64,000 bases of DNA from Methanobacterium sp. Maddingley MBC34 (GTDB lineage Archaea > Methanobacteriota > Methanobacteria > Methanobacteriales > Methanobacteriaceae), in the NCBI GenBank assembly GCA_000309865.1, contig AMGN01000004.1, positions 1-64,000 of the forward strand. Direction: 5' to 3'. Under the pieces are notes generated by a model, which was given only the letters and a program-made list of their open reading frames with translations, was not told the DNA's origin and made no database searches. The first letter of the stretch is position 1. Every line of letters begins with the position of its first letter. The position numbers and the translations under genes are program-made. Shown here piece by piece: positions 1 through 11,129 of this stretch.

Positions 1-744
1 TGGAAATACTCCAACTTCAAAGATGGTGTATTCGGTGAATACTTCCACGTCAACATGGCAGACAACAACCTGGCAATCCAACCCGAGGGAATGTCTGATG
101 AAGCAGCAGTTATGATCGTCGACATGTTGAGTACTGGATTCATGGGTGCTGAAAACGCAGCAATAGAACTTGGTGCAACAGTAGCTGTCCTCGGTATCGG
201 AGCAGTAGGACTCAGTGCTATAGCCGGTGCAAGACTAGAAGGTGCAGGAAGAATATTCGCAGTTGGAACCAGACCAATCTCGGTTGAAGTGGCTAAAAAA
301 TACGGTGCAACAGATATAATCAGTTACAAAGATGGAGACACTGCAGAACAGATTCTAGAAGCAACCGATGGAGTGGGTGTTGATGCAGTAATAGTAGCTG
401 GTGGTCATGCTGAAATTTTATTAGATGCATTCAAAATGGCCAAAGCAGGATCCAAAATTGCCAACATAAACTACTTCGGTAAAGGACAAGGTGAAAAAGA
501 CACAGTACCAATACCCCGTATAGACTGGGGATTCGGTATGGCCGACAAAGACCTGATCACAGGACTATGTCCTGGTGGAAGAACCAGAATGGAAAGACTG
601 GCAGATCTTGTGACCTACGACCGTGTAGACCCAACATTAATGGTCACCCACACCTTTAAAGGCTTCGATTATATCGGAGAAGCTCTCGAACTCATGAGAG
701 AAAAACCAAGGGACCTAATCAAACCAGTAGTCCTCTTAGATTAA
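1..744 (+). CDS. adh: NADP-dependent zinc alcohol dehydrogenase, 5'-truncated by window edge
   Basis: Medium-chain dehydrogenase that probably interconverts secondary alcohols and ketones with NADP(H). The reading frame is open from base 1 (WKYSNFKDGVFGEYFHV), so the first ~100 residues, including the Cys and His zinc ligands, lie outside the window. The rest resembles the Thermoanaerobacter brockii enzyme over its whole length: the third zinc ligand region (AAVMIVDMLSTGF), the Rossmann motif (VLGIGAVG) and the NADP-selecting segment (VGTRP, where that enzyme has GSRP) are present. The C-terminus (LIKPVVLLD) is complete. An AT-rich stretch ending in a T-run follows the stop and may terminate the transcript. 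In methanogens such enzymes let the cell oxidise isopropanol or similar alcohols; that role is inferred here. Confidence 0.9.
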   Translation, partial: WKYSNFKDGVFGEYFHVNMADNNLAIQPEGMSDEAAVMIVDMLSTGFMGAENAAIELGATVAVLGIGAVGLSAIAGARLEGAGRIFAVGTRPISVEVAKKYGATDIISYKDGDTAEQILEATDGVGVDAVIVAGGHAEILLDAFKMAKAGSKIANINYFGKGQGEKDTVPIPRIDWGFGMADKDLITGLCPGGRTRMERLADLVTYDRVDPTLMVTHTFKGFDYIGEALELMREKPRDLIKPVVLLD

Positions 745-814
745 ATAAAAAATTTTATTCTTCTATTTTTCCTTTTTTTTAGGAGAATGGAACTATATAG
801 ATCAGACTGTAAGA

Positions 815-916
815 TAAGTTATTTAAGGGTGTCCTAAGTCATTCCAAAGGGATCTTATGTCATTTCCGAAGTTATCTAGTCATTCCAAAGATGCCCTAGT
901 TATTTCATTAAATTAA
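815..916. repeat. Degenerate tandem repeat, 20-21 nt unit, about five copies
   Basis: Five successive imperfect units begin at 815, 835, 856, 877 and 897. The core is TAAGTCATTCCAAAGG or a variant of it. The unit length of 20-21 bp is close to two turns of B-DNA. The array lies between the alcohol dehydrogenase and the first ABM gene and ends just before the ABM Shine-Dalgarno sequence. It could be a row of protein-binding sites or simply replication slippage; nothing in the sequence decides this. Confidence 0.6.
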
Positions 917-930
917 GAAGGAGGAATAAG

Positions 931-1221
931 ATGATCATTGTGACAGCTACCATAACCGGCAAACCTGGTAAAAGGGATGAGCTTATTTTTAGATCTCAGG
1001 ATGTAATTAAATCCACCCGCCAGGAACAGGGGAACATAAGTTACGAATTACTGGCCAGTACAGAAGATGAGAATGTTCTCTTGATGTTTGAAAAATGGGA
1101 AAATAAGGAAGCTTTAGATGCACATATGCAAACTGAACATTTCAAGGCATTTGGATCTGCAATTGGAGATCTTATGGCTAAAGAATTAGATATAACTATT
1201 TACTCTGCTGAAGAAGCATAA
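931..1221 (+). CDS. Antibiotic biosynthesis monooxygenase (ABM) domain protein, copy 1
   Basis: A 96-residue single-domain protein of the dimeric alpha/beta-barrel ABM/YgiN family. Members act on quinols or other small aromatic or redox compounds, or have no known substrate. Visible family features are the N-terminal strand MIIVTATITGKPGKRDEL, the central EKWENKEALDAHMQT segment and a HFKAF helix. A strong Shine-Dalgarno (AAGGAGGAATAAG) fixes the ATG. It is about 70 percent identical, by eye, to the gene at 2606, and both are followed by sequence from the end of rad50, so this copy is half of a segmental duplication. Unlike the rad50 fragment behind it, its reading frame is intact. Confidence 0.85.
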   Translation: MIIVTATITGKPGKRDELIFRSQDVIKSTRQEQGNISYELLASTEDENVLLMFEKWENKEALDAHMQTEHFKAFGSAIGDLMAKELDITIYSAEEA

Positions 1222-1243
1222 AAATGAGATTAGAATGGATGAT

Positions 1244-1506
1244 TTAGGATTCTACCAGAAACAAAACACATCTACGAAGCACCTTCCTATTTTTCAATTC
1301 TCAAAACATTCCTATTCTTCAATTCTAAAAAAATATTATCAGCAACATCCTCCAGATCCACATTAGGGATGGTGATGATTATCGGGGAGTGGTGTGCAAT
1401 GAACATGTTCTTGGTTAGATCATAAGCTCTTGCCTGAGATAGTCATCAAGGTGGATGGTGGGTTTATCCAGCATGATAAACTCTAAACTACCTCCAGATA
1501 ACACCC
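1244..1506 (-). pseudogene. Decayed fragment of the 3' end of rad50
   Basis: Read on the minus strand, this stretch encodes VLSGGSLEFIMLDKPTIHL followed by DDYLRQELMI and a stop (TAA at 1417-1415). It then continues in a recognisable IITIPNVDLEDVADNIF. This is the Rad50 signature tail, Walker B, D-loop and H-loop region, matching the intact gene at 3014-3230. Damage is visible: the Walker B glutamate is lysine (DKPT for DEPT), the H-loop VTHDAD has become ITIPNVD, there is an in-frame stop, and a 16-nt internal repeat (CCTATTYTTCAATTCT at 1286 and 1311) interrupts the end. Only about the last 80 codons are represented, so it was never a full gene here. It lies 23 nt after ABM copy 1, as intact rad50 lies after ABM copy 2. 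Confidence 0.85.
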
Positions 1507-1737
1507 TTAATTTATTCCTATTCCTATTTTAAACTTCTTAATATTTTTATAAACCTACTATTTTGATTATTTTCATCCAAGGGCTATGGAATTGTTGAAA
1601 TATACTACTTACAAACATAATAATCGCTATTTTTATATGGGATAAATTCCATTTTTATATGTCACACGAGTAATCAACTCGGAAGATGTCTGGCAGAGGG
1701 TAAATATTTAACCTAAAAACACATCAGGAGGGATTGA

Positions 1738-2514
1738 ATGGAAAATTGTTATGATTTAGAGGGGAAAGTGGCAGTTGTAACTGGTGCTTCAGGTGGTCTG
1801 GGAGCAGATGCAGCACTGGCATATGCACAAAATGGTGCGGATGTTGCTCTTTTAGCCCGGAGAAAAGACAGATTAGAAGCACTGGCAAAAGAAATTGAAT
1901 CAACAGGACGAAAAGCTCTTGCTGTTCAGTGTGATGTGGCCAATGAGGCAAGCGTTGAAAATGCAATTGAAAAAGTCATCAACTATTTTGGAAAAATTGA
2001 CATTCTCCTGAACAACGCGGGTGTAGCAATCCGTGGGGGCGTATGCGATTTATGCGTTGAAGACTGGGACAAGGGAATGGATGTAAATGTTAAAGGAATC
2101 TATCTGGTCTCAAAACACGTCATCCCACACATGATTGAAAAAAATTATGGAAAAATCGTGAATACCAGTTCCATCAACTCTGTGGCTGGTGATAAGAATG
2201 ATGTATTCATACGTCACGTGTATAATGCATCAAAAGCAGCTGTTCGTGGTCTGACCATGGGTATGGCCTGTTCCTATGGTAAATATGGAATTACCATAAA
2301 TGCGGTCGGTCCAGGCCTATTCGAATCCGAAATGACAGCTGATACTTTATTTAAATCTGATGAATTCCTGGAAGCCTACAGCAGGATTGTACCACTAAAC
2401 CGTCCAGCTAAAAAAGGAGAATTAAATGGCCCAATCTTATTCCTCTCATCAGAAGCATCCTCATATGTAACTGGACAAACCATCTTTGTAGATGGTGGTT
2501 TTTCAGTGGTCTGA
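1738..2514 (+). CDS. Short-chain dehydrogenase/reductase (SDR), classical type
   Basis: A 258-residue NAD(P)-dependent oxidoreductase. The cofactor motif is TGASGGLG near residue 15, the NNAG motif is at about 90, and the catalytic Ser and YxxxK appear as NTSSINS and YNASK. The C-terminus ends in the usual GQTIFVDGG. ARRKDR after the second strand, with two arginines, suggests NADP(H). The closest named relatives by eye are gluconate 5-dehydrogenase-like and 3-oxoacyl-ACP-reductase-like SDRs; the substrate cannot be read from sequence. An AGGAGG-type ribosome site precedes the ATG. The upstream region (1507-1737) has two copies of ATTTTTATATG (near 1629 and 1651) that look like TATA boxes. 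The gene lies between the two copies of the ABM-rad50 duplication. Confidence 0.88.
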   Translation: MENCYDLEGKVAVVTGASGGLGADAALAYAQNGADVALLARRKDRLEALAKEIESTGRKALAVQCDVANEASVENAIEKVINYFGKIDILLNNAGVAIRGGVCDLCVEDWDKGMDVNVKGIYLVSKHVIPHMIEKNYGKIVNTSSINSVAGDKNDVFIRHVYNASKAAVRGLTMGMACSYGKYGITINAVGPGLFESEMTADTLFKSDEFLEAYSRIVPLNRPAKKGELNGPILFLSSEASSYVTGQTIFVDGGFSVV

Positions 2515-2605
2515 TTTATTAAAAGATTTCAAATAAGCATGAATTGAATCATTAGACTAGGGTTTAAAGATGAATCATGAAATAAATTAAGGAGGAATAA
2601 CCGTA

Positions 2606-2896
2606 ATGATCATAGTAAATGCTACTATAACTGCTAAACCAGGTAAACGAGATGAACTTATTTCCAAATCCCAGGATCTGATTAAAGCCACCCGTTTGGA
2701 ACCGGGTTGCATCAGCTACAATCTTTATGCCAGCACTGAAGATGAAGATGCACTGGTAATGATTGAACAATGGGAAAACAAAGAAGTATTGGACACCCAC
2801 ATGCAAACTGAACATTTTAAAGCATTTGGTGTGGCTATTGGTGATATTTTGGCTGAAGAATTGGGTATTGATCTATATTCGGCTGAAAAAGTATAG
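2606..2896 (+). CDS. Antibiotic biosynthesis monooxygenase (ABM) domain protein, copy 2
   Basis: A 96-residue paralogue of the protein at 931. It shares the MIIV start, KPGKRDELI, ASTEDE, WENKE and HMQTEHFKAFG blocks. A strong Shine-Dalgarno (AAGGAGGAATAA) is placed as in copy 1, and similarity to copy 1 begins about 30-40 nt upstream of the ATG. The gene converges on rad50, whose stop is 118 nt downstream. This is probably the ancestral position, because the adjoining rad50 end is intact here. The function is probably a small redox or detoxification enzyme; the substrate is unknown. Confidence 0.85.
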   Translation: MIIVNATITAKPGKRDELISKSQDLIKATRLEPGCISYNLYASTEDEDALVMIEQWENKEVLDTHMQTEHFKAFGVAIGDILAEELGIDLYSAEKV

Positions 2897-3013
2897 TTTC
2901 GGGAAAAAGTATAATTTAAGGAGTTCAGGAGATTTAATTTCCCTTAAACTCCATTTTTTTTTCATTCTTTAAATTCAAACATTCTTTAAATTCAAATGGT
3001 GATCTGTATTATT

Positions 3014-5702
3014 TTAAGATTCCACCAGAAATGAAACACCATCTTCCTTTTTGATCTTCATAATGTTGTCCGCAGCATCCTCCAGGTCCGCATCGTGGGT
3101 AACGATGATCATCTGGGGTATAATTGACATCTTTTTGAGCAGATCAATTAGTTCCTGTCTTCTGTAGGCATCAAGGTGAATGGTGGGTTCATCCAGCATT
3201 ATCATCTCTAAACTACCTCCTGAGAGCACCTGGGTTATCCCTAATCTCAGGGCAAGGGCAACTGCTATTTTTTCCCCGCCACTGATCATATCCAGGCTGC
3301 TTTCACCGCTGGGGCCGTAGATGGTCACGTCATAATCCTCATCCAACCTCACATCAGAGTATTCAAAGTTGAACCTTTCAAATAACTCCCTTGTTTTTTC
3401 CTCAATAAGTGGTCTGGATATATTCCTTAAATCCTTCTGAACACCGTCTTTACTGTAAAGATCCCTTATGATGTTTAAAAGTTTTAAAAAGTCCTTTAAA
3501 TTCTTCAATTCTTTTTCATATTTTTTAAGAGAATCCAGTTTCTGTTCTATCTCCTGAATGGAGTTTGATAGTTGATCAAGTTGTCCGACCAACAACTGTT
3601 TCTGGCCACTCAGCTCCATTAATTCCTCATTTTTCAATTTCCATTCCATTTTAACCCTTTCATGGGATTCCAGGTTGTAATTTAAATCATCAATCACTTT
3701 TTGGATTTGGTCCAATTCTTCATTGATTTCTTGGATCTGCCTTTGATTTTCATCAATTCTCTGAACTAGGGACTCTTTCTGGCTGACTTGCCCCAGTAAG
3801 TGCTGATGTTTCCGGCTCAGTTGTTCAAGGTAGGCTATTTCATCAGGGAGGTTTTCCACACTGTCCCCTGCAATTTCCATAAGAGCACTGATATTTTTCT
3901 TTAAATCTCTTATCGGTGCATTGATTTCATCTAACTTTACCATTTGTTCTTCGTAATCTCCCAGTGACTCTAAAGAACCACTAGCAGTGAGATATTTCTC
4001 ATAATTTTCTTTGATAGATACCAGTTGTAATTTATTTTGTTCAATATCCTTTTCAATATTCTCCAGAATAACTATCTTCTTTTGAAGTTCCTGAAGATTA
4101 GAATTAATGTTATCAATTTCCTGTTGATGATCATTTACTGATTTTAAGTATTCCTTCAGGATTCCCAGATTTATACTCTGAATGTTGGATTGCTGAGAAT
4201 CTAAAATTTTCTTCTCCGCTTCAAGTTCCTCTAATCTCACCTTCAAAGTCCATGATATTTCCTGGTTATCCTCTATTTCTGATTGATAATCTGCTAATAG
4301 CTCTTCCCTTTTCTGAGGAGTTATATCTGATTTACAGATGGGGCATTGGTCTTTAACCTGCTCCAATTCATTTATGGGGTTTTCCAAATTCTCATTTTTG
4401 ACCTGTAGGTTAGACAGTTCCCTTCTAATATCCTGAATAGAATCAGAAGCTTCCCGGATCTGTACCTCTAACTGTGGTTTAAACGTTGATAAGTGATTTT
4501 CAAACTCTTCCACCGAAGCAAAACTAGTACCTAAAACCTGATTGGATTTTTCAAGAACATCCCTTATTTTTTCAAGGGATTGCTTCATTTTTCCTTCAAT
4601 TTTAGACTTTCTTTCTGTGTACTGTTGAATTAGTATCCTGCTTCCCTCAAACTGATCCTTAGCATACTGTAAATTATTAATTTCACTGTCTAAAATAGAA
4701 TACTCATTGTAAAACTGTTCATTTTCATTTAAAACTTTTTCAAAACGTTCAATATCGTTTAAAATAGTGGTTATTCCTTTTTTATCTTTCTGTAAGACTT
4801 TTAACTCTTTACTTTTCTCGGCAAGACTTTTTAAGACGTCCAGTTTCTTTAACCGGGGTTCTATTCTGGTAATTTCCTCTTCTTTAAGGATAATTTCATT
4901 TAACTGACCTTCAAGATCATTTCGACTTTTTTTGAGCTGATCCTGGAAATCTTTCCTGGATTTAAGGAGTGTGTTGGCATTTTTAAATTCCATACTCCGT
5001 TTATCTAGAATTTCCTTCTTCTCCTGGAGAAGATCAGATTCAATAATATTTTCCTCTCTTTTAAGGTTGATATCCTTAATTTTCAGGGCCAATTCGCGCT
5101 TTTTGTCTTTTTTGGCAGTAAATTCAGTTTCAAAGTCCTCAAAGGATTCGATCTTTCCTTCCAATCTTATCTTTCGTTCGTTGTACTTATCCAGGATGAC
5201 TTTTAAATTTTTCCAGGCCTTTTCAAGGGAATCAATACCAAGAAGTCTTCCAATCATCTGTTTTTTTTCAGAAGAGGTTTTATCAATGAGATCTGCTATT
5301 TCTCCCTGCCGGACGTAGACTGCATTGAGGAACAGATCTCCATCCATCTCCAGAAGGTTTTGAACTTCCAGAGTCACCTGTTTATCCCCAGAAACCAATG
5401 ATTGGAATCTTCCACCCTCTTTAATCTTCATAATGGCTTTGGAAGATGTTTTTGTCCGTTCCCTCAGTACCCGGTAGGTCCGGCCATTGGCAGTAAACTG
5501 GATCTCAACTGACATTCGCTTTTGGCCAATGGTTATAAGCTGTTCAATTCTCTTACTGGTGTGCTGTTTAAACAGTGCAAAACTCGCTGCTTCAAGGATA
5601 CTGGATTTACCCGCACCATTTCCTCCGATTATTATGGATATTCCTGTATCAAACTCGATACGGGTGTTCCGGTGAGATTTAAAGTTATTAATGTGAAGAC
5701 TT

Positions 5703-5713
<11 letters not shown>
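3014..5713 (-). CDS. rad50: DNA double-strand break repair ATPase Rad50
   Basis: SMC-like ATPase of the Mre11-Rad50 complex, which tethers and processes broken DNA ends. The chosen start (MIIESLHINNFKSH) gives 899 residues and an 11-nt overlap with mre11; an in-frame upstream ATG would add 18 residues with no family similarity. Walker A is GGNGAGKSS (about residue 29), followed by long coiled coils. The zinc hook CPIC is at about residue 455, in the middle, as expected. The ABC signature is SGGEK, Walker B with D-loop is MLDEPTIHLD (about 835), and the H-loop is VTHDAD. It is the last gene of nurA-herA-mre11-rad50. A decayed copy of its last 80 codons lies at 1244-1506. Confidence 0.97.
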
Positions 5714-6847
<1,134 letters not shown>

Positions 6848-6848
<1 letters not shown>

Positions 6849-8372
6849 CAGTAGTCTCCTCCCAGATCATCATATTCTCTTTTTTGTTCTTCAAGGAGCT
6901 TTTCCTGATTTTGATGGGATTTTGACCATTCTTCCACAATGTTAAGGTCGCCTCCTGTGATCTTCCCCTGGAATTCATCTATCTTAACCAGGGTGGGGAT
7001 GCGAGTCATTAAACCCAGTATTATGGCTTCCCCAATATTCAGGGAAGGAAGCTGGGCTATTAAGTCATCACTCAAGCTTTCACTGGCACGTTGCACATGA
7101 TTCTGGTCGGTTGGTTCCACTAAACGGAGAATTATCATGTTGTTGGCCTGTGACAGGGCATCAGAGTCCAGTGACTTGGGACTTTGACTCACCAAACACA
7201 GTCCCACCGAAAACTTACGCCCTTCCCGTGCTATTCTGCTTATCCACAGTTTCGATTCTGTTTTCCTATTTTGAGGAGCTAAAATATGTGCTTCTTCTAG
7301 GATTAGGAATATTGGGAATTCCAGGCCATCACCATTTCTTAAAAACTCTTTTCGACTGGCTAAGACATTCCTGAGAATATGGCTAACCACCACATCTGAT
7401 GCAAATTCATCCACCGGTCCCAGGTCCAATATATTGGCTTTTCCCACTTTCAGACTGTCAATGATGTCTTTTGCTTCCAGGCTGAGTATGTTCCCATACT
7501 TATCCCTCATGTGTTCCAGTTTGTTTAAAACATCGGCTATTGATTTTTTATCTGCGGAATTGGTGGATTTAGCATCTGGATCCTCGGATTCGGCTAACCA
7601 ACCTTCCAGTTTAATCTGGATCAATCCAATGAAATCTTTTCCAGTGGGTGAGCCCTGCATGAGGCTTTTCCGTGCAGATTTATACGCTTTTAAGAAGTAT
7701 CTTTCCTGAACGTAAGCATTGGGTGGTATGTTCGATAATTTTTTGATTTCACCAAATGACAGGTAGAGGGGGTTGATCTGGGGTCTTATTACATTGACTT
7801 TATCAGTACCAAAATCAGTGTTCACGTACTCAGAGTGCATGTCAAATATCAGAACACTACCATTAACATTCAAAAGACCATCCACAATGACTGATACCGT
7901 ATTTGACTTTCCTGCACCGGTCATTGCCAGAACTGCCAGGTGTCTGGATACCATCCTGTTGATGTCAACTTCTACACCTACTTCTTCCTGGCTTATCAAT
8001 TTTCCCAGTTTTAAACCGTATTTATCCATTTTGAATATTTTCTTTAAAACCTCTGAATCTGCCACCTGGATCTCGGTTCCAGGGGGAGCCGGTGTTCGGG
8101 GAATGCGCAGGTCATCATCAATATCCCCCAGTATTTTAACACTACCCCTAATGTAATGGTCGTCCCCTTCAATGGCTTTGATTTTTTCAATAGTCAGGGG
8201 GTCGTATATTTGATCGTTAATGGAAACACTACCTCTCACCAGGGATTCGATCATCCCCAGCACGTTTTTTCCATCATATTTTAGGGAGACGTATTCCCCT
8301 ACCCTGGGCATTTTTTTGGAGATAAAACTCACATTAACCAGTGATGTTTCTCCTATACATCTTCCAATGATT

Positions 8373-8380
<8 letters not shown>
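6848..8380 (-). CDS. herA: HerA bipolar DNA helicase/translocase
   Basis: A 510-residue hexameric FtsK/HerA-family ATPase that works with NurA to resect DNA ends. The N-terminal HAS-barrel region (about 1-95) is followed by the RecA-like core. Walker A is TGAGKSN at about 154-160, preceded by the typical RHLAVLAM strand. Walker B is FLILEEAH at about 358-365. The downstream GRKFSVGLCLVSQSPKSL is the sensor/arginine-finger region. The start overlaps the nurA end by 8 nt and the stop shares a base with the mre11 start, the standard archaeal arrangement. Confidence 0.96.
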
Positions 8381-9437
<1,057 letters not shown>

Positions 9438-9496
9438 TTAATCCCTCAAAATCAATATAAATCTCATTCAATCATTTTTTATCATAAATAAGCAGG

Positions 9497-9508
9497 TAAT
9501 GATCATTA
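9497..9508. promoter_or_regulatory. 12-bp palindrome in the nurA / two-wHTH divergent promoter
   Basis: TAATGATCATTA is a perfect palindrome near the middle of the short divergent intergenic region. It could be an operator for the adjacent winged-helix protein or another dimeric regulator. Short AT-rich palindromes also occur by chance, so the call is tentative. Confidence 0.3.
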
Positions 9509-9544
9509 TAACTATATTTTATTCCCATTGATTTAAACTTTATT

Positions 9545-9553
9545 TTAATATAT
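9545..9553 (+). promoter_or_regulatory. TATA box for the two-wHTH gene; probably leaderless transcript
   Basis: TTTAATATA is centred about 26 bp upstream of the ATG at 9575, which is the usual archaeal distance from TATA centre to transcription start. There is no Shine-Dalgarno sequence in CAATCTATATTTATG. Together these suggest transcription starting at or near the ATG. Confidence 0.5.
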
Positions 9554-9574
9554 GGCGATAACCAATCTATATTT

Positions 9575-10324
9575 ATGAACATCCTCACGCGCCAACAGAA
9601 AAGGGTCTTAAACGGCATCAAATATTTCAGTGCAGAATACCAGGGAGGAGTTCCATACAACATCCTGAAACTTGACCTGGACGCGTCTGAAGAAGACCTT
9701 AACCCGATTTTAGCCCATCTGGAGAATGAAAATTACATATCCCTCCAGGATGGGATCATCACTCTGGAGAAGAACCGGACAAGTAAAAGTAATGAGGAAG
9801 GTGCTGATGTTCTGGAAGAAACACAATTAAGTGAATCTCCAAAAGAAACGGTAGAAAATAATCTTGATTTGCCTGCTGCTGATGTGGAGGATGTTGATGA
9901 ATTTAACTCTTCTTCTGATGTGGAGGATGTGGATGATATTGAATCTACTGTTGATCCAGTAACTGTTAACGATACTAAATCCTCTGTTGAGGTTGTGGAT
10001 GTGGGGGATATTGGTTTTGATGTTAGTAATGCTAATGACACTCTTACTGAGGATGTGAATGATACTGCGGAAACAGAAGAAGTGGAAGTAATTGAAAAGT
10101 TCTCCGAAGCTGAACTGGAATCCATGGAAATAATTAAAAAATTGTTGGATGATTCTGGGAACATTTCCCGAACAATCTTAGAGGGTAATCTTCTCTACGG
10201 GGAGTTGGGATTAAGCAGCATCGCCATGTACAATCTGATAACCTCTCTAGAATACAAGAGAGTTTTAAAGAAGATTAAGCTTATAGATGGGGAATATTAT
10301 AAATTCAGCCCTGATTTTATTTAA
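9575..10324 (+). CDS. Two-winged-helix protein with long acidic linker
   Basis: A 249-residue protein that I do not recognise as a named family. Residues 1-65 look like a winged helix (QQKRVLNGIKYFSAEYQGGVPYNIL, then a wing ending in LQDGIITL). Residues 185-249 look like a second one (ESMEIIKKLLDDSGNISRTIL to DGEYYKF). They are joined by about 115 residues very rich in Asp, Glu, Val, Ser and Thr. This linker includes repeated DVEDVDE and DVEDVDD blocks and should be disordered and strongly acidic. The gene diverges from nurA-herA-mre11-rad50 and is probably leaderless. A DNA-binding regulator or accessory factor of the repair operon is an inference from position only. Confidence 0.8.
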   Translation: MNILTRQQKRVLNGIKYFSAEYQGGVPYNILKLDLDASEEDLNPILAHLENENYISLQDGIITLEKNRTSKSNEEGADVLEETQLSESPKETVENNLDLPAADVEDVDEFNSSSDVEDVDDIESTVDPVTVNDTKSSVEVVDVGDIGFDVSNANDTLTEDVNDTAETEEVEVIEKFSEAELESMEIIKKLLDDSGNISRTILEGNLLYGELGLSSIAMYNLITSLEYKRVLKKIKLIDGEYYKFSPDFI

Positions 10325-10399
10325 AAAGCCAATTTAGCATTGTATTTTATCATTCCTTCAAAATTTTATCATTCTTCAAAACTACCAATATTCTATCAA

Positions 10400-10900
10400 T
10401 CATAACCAGCTATACGGATTAAACTCCGAAGGTGGAATGTACATAACCTCAGCATAGCCCTTCTTCAAGAGCTCCTGGTTAACGTTCACACCATCCACAT
10501 ACACCACTGCCAGTGTACGGTCATATTTATCCTTATTTTTGGCATTATCAATGTCCAGTCCCACGGTTTTACCCAAGCACATGCGGGTTACATAGTCTTT
10601 AGCAGTTTGATATCCTGCTTCTCCTCTCTCGGGGGTGTTAACTCCCACAAAGCGCACTCTACCCGCCCCTTCCACATCAATGGTGTCTCCATCCACCACT
10701 TTGTAGCATTTACCACTCACCTCAACGTGCTGATCACTGGAACCAGTAGAAGTGGAAGTAGTGGTTGTTGGAACTGTTGTGGTGCTGTTGTTTGAAAAAA
10801 ATACTGATGAGTTGTTTACTGGATTCAAATCATGACTGGTGCAACCGGAAACAGCTACTGTCAAGATGCAGATGATAATTAAAAGATATTTAAAGCTCAT
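10400..10900 (-). CDS. Thermonuclease (SNase) family lipoprotein
   Basis: A 166-residue secreted nuclease-fold protein. A signal peptide with lipobox AVSGC (Cys20) anchors it outside the membrane. A Ser/Thr/Asn-rich spacer (about 28-55) leads to a staphylococcal-nuclease-like domain: KVVDGDTIDV, VRFVGVNTPERG and DKYDRTLAVVYVDG. Compared with staphylococcal nuclease, the two catalytic arginines and the TPE glutamate are present. The metal-ligand Asp before TPE is Asn, a substitution also met in other family members. Extracellular DNA or RNA degradation is the likely role. It stands alone, convergent with the two-wHTH gene and divergent from galE. Confidence 0.88.
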   Translation of the reverse strand: MSFKYLLIIICILTVAVSGCTSHDLNPVNNSSVFFSNNSTTTVPTTTTSTSTGSSDQHVEVSGKCYKVVDGDTIDVEGAGRVRFVGVNTPERGEAGYQTAKDYVTRMCLGKTVGLDIDNAKNKDKYDRTLAVVYVDGVNVNQELLKKGYAEVMYIPPSEFNPYSWL

Positions 10901-11129
10901 TTTATCCTCTTAATGATAATCATCCTTTTAATAACAATCAAAATCTTATCTGTTAGAAACTTTTTATTTCTTTATTAATAATGTTGTTTTTAAGGATAAA
11001 AAAACTTATTTTTAGCATATAAAAACTATTTCCAATACTCTTGAGAATCCCCTGGATTTACCATGTTCTTTATACAACTATGATTCACCACGCGATGCAA
11101 TTAAATGTAATAAAATCTAACCTTTACCC

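Noticed and set aside
1738..2514. SDR gene considered as cargo of a mobile element because it lies between duplicated segments
   Set aside because: No transposase, terminal inverted repeats or target-site duplication can be seen; an unequal duplication explains the layout.
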